From: an uncultured Prevotella sp.
GTDB taxonomy: Bacteria; Bacteroidota; Bacteroidia; Bacteroidales; Bacteroidaceae
Length of the DNA stretch: 6,598 nucleotides
Assembly (NCBI GenBank): GCA_927910885.1
Contig: CAKMOD010000016.1
Coordinates: 1 to 6,598, forward strand
Direction of reading: 5' to 3'
Below, in pieces: positions 1-4,786 of the stretch. The notes beneath the pieces were generated by a model that was given only the letters and a program-made list of their open reading frames with translations, made no database searches and was not told the DNA's origin. The position numbers and the translations under genes were made by a program. Every line of letters begins with the position of its first letter. Within the stretch, counting starts at the first letter, position 1.

Positions 1-66
1 ACAAAGACAAGGGAACGGAAGACGGAAGGACAGAAAGGACAGAAAAAAACGAATGACAAAAGAAAA

Positions 67-100
67 GCCCCTCCCCCAGCCCCTCCCCCATAGGGAGGGG
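67..100. repeat. C-rich tandem 12-mer plus GC hairpin (dispersed intergenic repeat type)
   Basis: GCCCCTCCCCCA occurs twice in tandem (67-78 and 79-90). The second copy pairs with GGGAGGGG (93-100) to make an 8-bp GC stem, 80-87 with 93-100, around a 5-base loop. Similar C-rich/G-rich intergenic repeats, often mistranslated as proline-rich short proteins, are common in many bacterial genomes; membership here is from memory. No T-run follows, so a rho-independent terminator is not well supported, although a transcript arriving from the left could be affected by the stem. Confidence 0.6.
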
Positions 101-185
101 AGTGAATACCGAGATACCCCTTCGACTGGCGGAAAGAAGTATGTAAGCAATTATAAATTATGCCGTACTGATATGAACTCCATAT

Positions 186-320
186 CGTATCATTTAATGT
201 ATCAGGCAATCGTATCACTTACTGTATCACGTAACCGTATCATTTACCGTATCATCAGCCGTATCATCAGCCGTATCATCAACCGCATCATTTACTGTAT
301 CATGCAACCGTATAACTTAC
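186..320. repeat. Eleven-unit degenerate 12/13-bp tandem repeat
   Basis: Eleven consecutive units begin (C/T)G(T/C)AT(C/A)A, with starts at 186, 198, 211, 223, 236, 248, 260, 272, 284, 296 and 309. A typical unit is CGTATCATTTAC. Units 6 and 7 are identical (CGTATCATCAGC). Units are mostly 12 bp, with 13-bp units at 198, 223 and 296. The 13-bp units break the three-base phase, which argues against a coding repeat even though one frame is open across it and reads as a short RII(S/N)-type peptide repeat. The function is unknown. It could be a protein-binding array or slipped-strand repeat. Confidence 0.85.
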
Positions 321-458
321 GGTCCATTTACCCCTTGTATTAACCTTAATCTCTAATTCACCAAGGATTTTAATATCACGCCAAACAGTAGGTATAGAAA
401 TGGATAGTTCCATTGCTTATCGTTACGCCACCGCCCCTCTCTTACCCTCCATCTGTTA

Positions 459-568
459 CCCTGTTACCATGTCTTTTATTACTTCTGTCCATTATGTCAT
501 TATGGCTTCCGTTCCCCTGTTACCATGTCTTTACAAACTCTGTCCATTATGTCATTATGGCTTCTGTT
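459..568. repeat. Two-copy direct repeat of about 55 bp with a partial third copy
   Basis: Copy 1 is 459-513 and copy 2 is 515-568. Both begin CCCTGTTACCATGTCTTT, and both contain the same uninterrupted 25-bp block (485-509 and 540-564). They differ mainly in a short central segment. A shorter third echo, ATTATGTCATTATG, follows at 571-584. Open frames across this block are Cys/Ser/Pro/Tyr-rich and follow the repeat, so I treat them as non-coding. It resembles tandem duplication in non-coding DNA. Confidence 0.8.
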
Positions 569-659
569 TCATTATGTCATTATGTCTTCCGCATCATTCT
601 GTCTGTCATTTTGGATAACTTTATGTAAATTATTTTTATCATCTTACTATTTTGTCGGT

Positions 660-707
660 AACTTGTGAGTGGCAAGTTGGGAAATATCTTCCCTTTTTGT
701 CTCGCAC
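660..707. repeat. Inverted-repeat cluster containing an interrupted iteron-like motif
   Basis: AACTTG (660-665) pairs with CAAGTT (673-678) over a 7-base loop. Immediately after, GGGAA (679-683) pairs with TTCCC (689-693). The second arm starts an iteron-like motif, TTCCCTTTTTGTCTCGCAC (689-707), which matches the scattered TTCCCTWTTTTGTCGCAC family except for two extra bases inside GTCGC. The arrangement looks like two opposed half-matches to the same motif, as seen at operators of iteron-binding initiators. That functional reading is inference. Confidence 0.5.
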
Positions 708-884
708 GTTTAGAAACGAATTCGTAACTATCAAAAATACAATAGTTTATAAGATAAAACAAAGAAGACAAAATTCGGAGAATCACAAGTTTATTTATGA
801 AAGGCGTACAGGAAAAGAAATGAAAGAAAGGAAGAATCGTTGTAAAAAGGGAGTATTTGTTTATATTTTTCATAACAAAGCCTT

Positions 885-1026
885 ATTCTTTCCCTATTCG
901 TCGCACCTAACCTCCTAACTTGTCGACTAGCCCACCCCAATAGCTACTAAAGTGTCGCACCATAGTTACTAATTTGTCGCAACCTACTTACTAATCTGTC
1001 GCCGCTAAGTTACTAATTTGTCGTCG
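885..1026 (+). repeat. Phased iteron array: six units, 22-bp spacing (candidate origin iterons)
   Basis: The GTCG core starts at 900, 922, 954, 976, 998 and 1020. Spacings are 22, 32, 22, 22 and 22 bp, so every step is 22 bp except one with 10 extra bases (929-938). The last four units share an extended consensus of about TAGTTACTAATTTGTCGCA. The first unit, CCCTATTCGTCGCAC, instead has the left half of the motif scattered further downstream. All units point the same way. Direct repeats of about 20-22 bp, two helical turns apart, are the classic binding sites of Rep_3-type plasmid and secondary-chromosome initiators. The array is seen directly; its job as an origin is inference. Confidence 0.8.
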
Positions 1027-1193
1027 ATTAGTCGTGTAACTATTTAAGGTTCAATGGCTTTGAGGGCCTCTATTAATATCTAATAAAGATTATATAACGA
1101 TATTCTAAGTTTAGAAGAGGTGTTTTGTTTTGAGAAAATATATACTTTTTCGGTGGGGGAAGAAGACTTTAAACAAAAGTTTTGGGCGCAACC

Positions 1194-1209
1194 TCCCTTT
1201 TTGTCGCAC
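1194..1209 (+). repeat. Dispersed iteron-like site (TCCCTTTTTGTCGCAC)
   Basis: A full match to the right half GTCGCAC, with the TCCCT left half shared with copies at 2049 and 2198. The left end overlaps one arm of an 11-bp inverted repeat: GCGCAACCTCC at 1186-1196 pairs with GGAGGTTGCGC at 1318-1328, 121 bp apart. Confidence 0.65.
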
Positions 1210-1761
1210 ATACGTTTAAGGGTGTTAGGGGCGGGTTTTGTTGCGCATTTCGGTTGGCAGTTGCACGTTTGGGAGTCGAGTTTTATTTTCGTTTTATAGT
1301 TTTGTTGGCGGAGACGAGGAGGTTGCGCGCAGCAGTTTTGTGTGAAAACCGATTCGGATGAGTAGGCTATTTTGTATCGATTTTTTGTTTTTATTGCCGT
1401 CAGTTTTGCGTTCGATAGCTTGATTTTTACGTGTTTTTGAGTACTACAATTTAGCTGCAAATATATTTTTATATATTTGTGTGACAATATATTACAGTCG
1501 GCTATGGGGTTGATAATCAGTTCTCCCCCACTCTCACACAACGTTTTATCTCTTAATATCACCTTAGGTTTATTGTTTGTTTTTCTTTCTTATGATCTTG
1601 TCGGTTATAGATTCGTTTTTACTCTTTATTGTTTTCTTTTTTATCAGTAGGATTTCTCGGAATTTTGTGTTTGAATTTATTGCCTTTAATCGAGTAGAGT
1701 TTTCATTTTTTTATGGTATTGTCGAGTTTATTTTTTTGCTTTTTGTAGATTGAGTTTTTTC

Positions 1762-1778
1762 TTCCTATTTTGTCGCAC
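1762..1778 (+). repeat. Dispersed iteron-like site (TTCCTATTTTGTCGCAC)
   Basis: One of the cleanest copies of the scattered motif. It is paired with an opposite-strand copy at 1837-1854, so the two face each other across 58 bp. Confidence 0.7.
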
Positions 1779-1836
1779 CTTTCCGTTTTTCATGTTTTGA
1801 CAGTCTGTAATAATGCTGTTTTGTAAGCAAAGATAA

Positions 1837-1854
1837 GTGAGACAAATAGGGAAG
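1837..1854 (-). repeat. Inverted iteron-like site
   Basis: Read on the minus strand this is CTTCCCTATTTGTCTCAC, one mismatch from the plus-strand copy at 2198-2214 over the shared part (GTCTCAC in place of GTCGCAC). It is the only clear opposite-strand copy I found. Initiator genes are often autoregulated by the initiator binding opposed iteron-like arms, so this may be an operator-type arrangement. Confidence 0.6.
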
Positions 1855-1960
1855 CTATTTTCCTTAGTTTCTTACTCTAATTATACTATAAATGGTTAAT
1901 AATAAGATTGTTATGCTTATATTCTTCGTTTTTTAGCTTCAAAAAGTACAAAAACTTGTC

Positions 1961-1975
1961 ACTTTTTTGTCGCAC
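1961..1975 (+). repeat. Dispersed iteron-like site (ACTTTTTTGTCGCAC)
   Basis: It keeps the TTTTGTCGCAC right half, but the TTCCCT left half is degraded. The preceding bases contain a second partial core (TTGTCAC at 1957-1963). Confidence 0.55.
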
Positions 1976-2048
1976 TTTACTTTTATCAATATTCCTTTCC
2001 CATTGATATTCAGTTTATTATGTCGTTTTCTTATGTCAGTAAAATATA

Positions 2049-2065
2049 TTCCCTTTTTGTCGCTC
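2049..2065 (+). repeat. Dispersed iteron-like site (TTCCCTTTTTGTCGCTC)
   Basis: A full left half and GTCGC core with one change in the terminal CAC. Its core starts 90 bp after the core of the copy at 1961-1975. Confidence 0.6.
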
Positions 2066-2152
2066 AATGCCTAATTGTTATGATATTTCTTCTTAGTAGT
2101 ATGTCTTTTATGTATTCGTTTGCAGTTTTTTAATCAAGAAGTAGTAAAAATG

Positions 2153-2170
2153 TTCCTATTTTGTCGACAC
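2153..2170 (+). repeat. Dispersed iteron-like site (TTCCTATTTTGTCGACAC)
   Basis: Same left half as the copy at 1762, with GTCGAC instead of GTCGC. The same GTCGAC variant occurs in the second unit of the phased array (922-927). Confidence 0.6.
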
Positions 2171-2197
2171 TCAGAATTGCTCTTTATTTAGTTTTCT

Positions 2198-2214
2198 CTC
2201 CCTATTTGTCGCAC
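2198..2214 (+). repeat. Dispersed iteron-like site (CTCCCTATTTGTCGCAC)
   Basis: A near-consensus copy. Its core starts 45 bp after the core at 2163, close to two 22-bp steps. It is the last copy before the hairpin cluster and A+T-rich segment. Confidence 0.65.
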
Positions 2215-2230
2215 CATTCACCGTAGGCTT

Positions 2231-2319
2231 GCTGAGGTTTTTCCTATTCTTGTAATGTTATATGTCCTCAGCACGTGCAGTGCTAAGCCTTCGCACCAAG
2301 TGTGCGGAGCCTTCGCACG
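2231..2319. repeat. Nested hairpin cluster with a repeated GCCTTCGCAC
   Basis: GCTGAGG (2231-2237) pairs with CCTCAGC (2266-2272). AGCAC (2270-2274) pairs with GTGCT (2280-2284), and this segment contains the palindrome GCACGTGC (2271-2278). CTTCGCAC (2289-2296) pairs with GTGCGGAG (2302-2309) around the loop CAAGT, with one G-T wobble. GCCTTCGCAC occurs twice, at 2287-2296 and 2309-2318, exactly 22 bp apart. No T-run follows, so a simple terminator is unlikely. This may be a dispersed palindromic repeat or a structured part of the candidate origin. Confidence 0.6.
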
Positions 2320-2536
2320 ATAATAAATAATGTGTATAGAGATTTATCATGGGTTCATGATATTTATTTAAAGTACTTTTCTTTATTTTTTTTATATCTA
2401 TTATTTAGTTATCAAATTAGTAACTATTTATATATTCTAATTCGTATAAAAGACTATAAAACAGCTTTTTGATATAAAAATAGTTATTTTGATAAAGATA
2501 ATTAATTATCTATTTTGATAATTAAAAGAAAGTTCT
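2320..2536. other. Very A+T-rich segment upstream of higBA
   Basis: Almost entirely A and T, with a hairpin TATCATG-GGTT-CATGATA (2345-2362) and several TTTTGATAA-like words. It may serve as an easily melted segment of a replication origin, as upstream promoter DNA for the toxin-antitoxin operon, or both. I saw no perfect TTATCCACA DnaA box in the window by eye. Confidence 0.4.
2485..2521. promoter_or_regulatory. Probable HigA operator: palindrome flanked by direct repeats
   Basis: A 16-bp perfect palindrome, AGATAATTAATTATCT (2496-2511), is flanked by two copies of TATTTTGATAA (2485-2495 and 2511-2521). The right copy contains the -33 TTTG of the promoter, so a protein bound here would cover the promoter. 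HigA-type antitoxins characteristically repress their own operon by binding such palindromes. A related inverted word, TTATCAAATTA, lies further upstream at 2409-2419. The palindrome is seen; its assignment to HigA is inference. Confidence 0.6.
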
Positions 2537-2544
2537 TATCTTTG
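2514..2544 (+). promoter_or_regulatory. Bacteroidota-type promoter of the higBA operon
   Basis: TTTG (2514-2517) and TATCTTTG (2537-2544) are separated by 19 bp, matching the known Bacteroidota sigma-70 consensus TTTG-N19-21-TAnnTTTG. Transcription should start roughly at 2550, leaving a short leader of about 20 bases before the ATG at 2570. No strong Shine-Dalgarno sequence is visible, as is usual in this phylum. Confidence 0.8.
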
Positions 2545-2569
2545 CAGCATCTACATATACCTGAAGCTT

Positions 2570-2890
2570 ATGAATATAACCTCAGAAGACGAAGCTCTCA
2601 TCGAATTATATACAAATGGCAAGACATTAGATAAAAGATATAGGAGTTTGCCGCCCCAAGTGATAAAGGGGTTTAAGAAAGCCGTAGACTACATGAAGGC
2701 TGCTCGGCGTATAGAAGACCTCTTCCCCTTGAAAGGACTTAACTACGAAGCCCTGAAAGGTAAAAGAAGAGGGCAAGAGTCAGTACGTTGCAATGGTGCT
2801 TGGCGGTTGATATTCAGACGTTCTCTCATTGATGAAAGCGTCATTATTACAAATATTGAACTATTAGAAATTTCACATCATTATGACTAA
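2570..2890 (+). CDS. higB: HigB-family type II toxin (RelE fold mRNA interferase)
   Basis: A 106-residue protein with the pattern of HigB toxins of the RelE/ParE superfamily. It has an N-terminal helical part, then the segment LFPLKGLNYEALKGKRRGQ at about residues 62-80, followed by ESVRCNGAWRLIFRR (about 81-95) and a closing strand ending in HHYD. The basic stretch, the R-x-N/C-x-x-W-R-x-x-F core and the final I-E-x-x-x-I-x-x-H-Y pattern are typical of this family, whose members cleave mRNA at the ribosome when free of antitoxin. The ATG sits about 26 bases after the promoter. It overlaps the antitoxin gene by 8 bases, so the two are translationally coupled. Toxin-first order is characteristic of HigBA. 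Activity is inferred from the family; length is in the family range and no key segment is missing. Confidence 0.9.
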   Translation: MNITSEDEALIELYTNGKTLDKRYRSLPPQVIKGFKKAVDYMKAARRIEDLFPLKGLNYEALKGKRRGQESVRCNGAWRLIFRRSLIDESVIITNIELLEISHHYD

Positions 2891-3998
2891 GTTTAGCTTT
2901 AATCAGGCTGTTCCCTTTGAGGCAACTCATGTGGGAGAAGTGATTAAGGACGAGCTCTCTGCTCGCGATATGAAGCAGAGTGAATTGTCTGGACTCACTG
3001 GCATACAGAGACCAATTCTGAATGATGTCATAAAAGGCAAGCGTTCTCTAACGCCTGAAATGGCATTATTATTGGAAAAAGCTCTTAATATTTCTGCGAC
3101 ATTTCTCATGCAGGTTCAGACGCAATACGAATTAGACAGTGCAAAACTGAGCGAAAGAGTTGTGTTGCAGACCAAAATGTTGGACGTATGGAATGTTCTC
3201 AAAGGACAAATAAACACTCTATTTTTTAAGAAAGTTGGTATTATAAATGGCAATGTCATCGATGATGTCAAAAGAATCTTTGATGTTTTTTCTGTCGACT
3301 GTTTAGATAGTTTCTTGGAACTTAAAGCAAAGGAAAAAGAATTGTCTTACTACTATCGTAAGTCAGACAAAGTTACCACGAATCCGATAGATATCTTTTC
3401 ATGGAAATACTACTGTTACTATCTTTCTCAACATGATAATTCTTCTTTGGGTAATTTTGACAAGAATGGTGTAAGTGAATTAACAAAAGGTCTTAACGAA
3501 GTATTTAAAGAGAATAAGGAGACTGTCAAAAAGGTTGCAGCACTTTTGAATAAATTTGGTATCCGCTTTTTACATGTCACAAAAATTGGTCAGGTTCCAG
3601 TGGACGGTATGTCATTTTGGACGGGCGATAATCCTACCATCGTTGTTACTGAGCGCATCCCTTTTATTGGCAATTTTGCTTTTACAATTTTGCATGAGGT
3701 TGGTCATGTTTACAATCATCTTGTAAGGGATGGTCAAGCAATGATAAATATTCCTGATGATAAGAAATCTTTGGAGGAAACAGAGGCTGACGAATTTGCT
3801 TTGAATGCAGTTATTCCAACTCCAGAATGGAAGAAATTTTTAGCATGGACTCGCGATGTTGTTCCTTATAAGATTGCTCCTTATATAAAGGCTGAAGCTG
3901 AAAAGCATGGTGTAAATCCCCAAATACTTTTTGGTAGATATAAGCATGAGATTGGCATGTACAAAATAAGGAATTGTTTTGAGAATAAGATTTTATAG
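2883..3998 (+). CDS. higA: HigA-type antitoxin fused to an ImmA/IrrE-like zinc peptidase domain
   Basis: A 371-residue two-domain protein. Residues about 14-85 form a HigA-type XRE helix-turn-helix: GEVIKDEL, then KQSELSGLTGIQRPILNDVI, then the hallmark GKRSLTPEMALLLEKALNIS. After a linker region (about 90-230) comes a COG2856-like metallopeptidase segment with HEVGH at residues 271-275 (the HExxH zinc motif) and ETEADEFA around 299-306, where E301 is the probable third zinc ligand. Classical HigA is only about 100 residues, so this is the long antitoxin-peptidase form, an architecture already known among annotated proteins. It should neutralise HigB and repress the operon through the upstream palindrome. 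The peptidase domain could cut the antitoxin or another regulator, as ImmA/IrrE proteins do. That last role is inference. Zinc-motif residues are intact. Confidence 0.88.
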   Translation: MTKFSFNQAVPFEATHVGEVIKDELSARDMKQSELSGLTGIQRPILNDVIKGKRSLTPEMALLLEKALNISATFLMQVQTQYELDSAKLSERVVLQTKMLDVWNVLKGQINTLFFKKVGIINGNVIDDVKRIFDVFSVDCLDSFLELKAKEKELSYYYRKSDKVTTNPIDIFSWKYYCYYLSQHDNSSLGNFDKNGVSELTKGLNEVFKENKETVKKVAALLNKFGIRFLHVTKIGQVPVDGMSFWTGDNPTIVVTERIPFIGNFAFTILHEVGHVYNHLVRDGQAMINIPDDKKSLEETEADEFALNAVIPTPEWKKFLAWTRDVVPYKIAPYIKAEAEKHGVNPQILFGRYKHEIGMYKIRNCFENKIL

Positions 3999-4038
3999 TT
4001 TATCACTTTGACCTGTATTGGTTTATACAAGTTGTGTT

Positions 4039-4542
4039 ATGAAGATTTTATCGAAAATGATAGTTAGTTACCGGCGCATTAAATGGCTTGGTCTTTGTAT
4101 TTTCTTCTTGTTATCTCTTCAATCTTGTGATACGGGATTTATTCTTCCGTTAGATAACAATAAGTTTAGCTACGATATTCATTTATCAGAGAATCGTATG
4201 GTTAAGGTCAGCAGTATGTACTTTAATGGTTGGTATTACCTTCACTTTAATTTAAAGGGAGAATATGTAATGAATCCTGACTCTTTACGGTTGCACTTTT
4301 ATGATAAGAATATAAAGGTAGGGAAATCTTTTCCGTTCTCTGAAACCGATACATATAAAGCCAATAATACGCACGTAAAGAATAGAATCATCTCAGTCAA
4401 ATTAGGTTATGAACGCCAAGACAAAAGGGTTGAAGATTCATTAGCCTTATTTATTCTACCATCAGATTTTCTTATGTGTAATGAGAAAAGAGTGCTCACT
4501 GATTCGCTGAGAATTGTGTTGAAGAAAGCAAAGAGGAAATAG
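4039..4542 (+). CDS. Small predicted lipoprotein of unknown function
   Basis: A 167-residue protein from the ATG at 4039. A TTG at 4018 could extend it by seven residues, but the ATG gives a better signal peptide. The N-terminus is basic (residues about 2-15), then hydrophobic (WLGLCIFFLLSL), and ends in a lipobox, LQSC, with the acceptor Cys at residue 30. This predicts export and lipid anchoring. The rest is rich in Asn, Lys, Ser, Tyr and charged residues with alternating strand-like segments, consistent with a small beta-rich envelope protein. I do not recognise a family. It starts 40 bp after higA on the same strand, with no terminator or convincing promoter between them, so cotranscription with the toxin-antitoxin pair is possible. 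A link to toxin function is not shown. Confidence 0.8.
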   Translation: MKILSKMIVSYRRIKWLGLCIFFLLSLQSCDTGFILPLDNNKFSYDIHLSENRMVKVSSMYFNGWYYLHFNLKGEYVMNPDSLRLHFYDKNIKVGKSFPFSETDTYKANNTHVKNRIISVKLGYERQDKRVEDSLALFILPSDFLMCNEKRVLTDSLRIVLKKAKRK

Positions 4543-4786
4543 TTCTTTTGTAACTCAGTCTGGCTTATTGTGTAATAGATTCAGATTATCACTCCCTATT
4601 GCTGAAGAGCCCAACTTGTGGGAATGATATTGCGTATTGCCTCAAGTCACATTGTGGGGTAAGGGGATATTGTAGGCAAAAGTGGGTGCTTCAAGTTCAA
4701 ATTATCTGCAAATTCAGTAATGAGAGGATGTGTACACGCAAGAAGGACGTTGAAAGGCTTAGTTGCGGATTTGAGGCTATACTATA
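4543..4786. other. Intergenic region between convergent genes
   Basis: About 240 bp between the lipoprotein gene and the convergent minus-strand gene. A 63-codon frame starting at a TTG (4599) is open across it, but it is Cys-rich without pattern, lacks a promoter or ribosome site and matches no family I know. I see no strong hairpin followed by a T-run, so the terminators of the two convergent genes are not identified. Confidence 0.5.

Larger units (their letters stand above)
1..2569. other. Long gene-free, repeat-rich region (candidate replication or maintenance region)
   Basis: About 2.5 kb with no coding region I can support. The open frames here are short, low-complexity or set by repeats, and none looks like a known protein family. 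The first 66 bases are purine-rich and show nothing. Positions 321-458 and 1027-1193 show no clear feature. Positions 1210-1761 are T-rich on the plus strand with only weak GTCG-containing motif relatives (near 1600 and 1721) and a long-range inverted repeat. The rest is occupied by the repeats listed separately. The density of same-strand iteron-like motifs followed by a very A+T-rich segment is the layout expected of an iteron-regulated replication origin. That reading is inference, because no initiator gene is present in the window. Confidence 0.6.

Noticed and set aside
53..343. 96-codon open frame on the plus strand
   Set aside because: It runs through the C-rich hairpin repeat and the 12/13-bp tandem repeat; its repeated RII(S/N) peptide follows from the DNA repeat.
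400..628. Two overlapping open frames of about 70 codons
   Set aside because: Both are dictated by the 55-bp direct repeat and have low-complexity sequences.
580..918. Overlapping frames on both strands of 88-97 codons
   Set aside because: Low complexity, no family resemblance, and both run through the inverted-repeat cluster at 660-707.
885..1026. CRISPR array
   Set aside because: The 22-bp units are contiguous and degenerate, with no conserved repeat separated by unique spacers and no cas genes.
1080..1562. 160-codon open frame on the minus strand, Cys- and Lys-rich
   Set aside because: No recognisable family, patternless cysteines, no promoter or ribosome site seen, and it covers an iteron-like site and an inverted repeat. 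Most likely a chance frame, though it is long enough to be worth checking with RNA data.
2289..2309. Rho-independent terminator
   Set aside because: The hairpin is good, but no T-run follows on either strand and there is no gene upstream to terminate.
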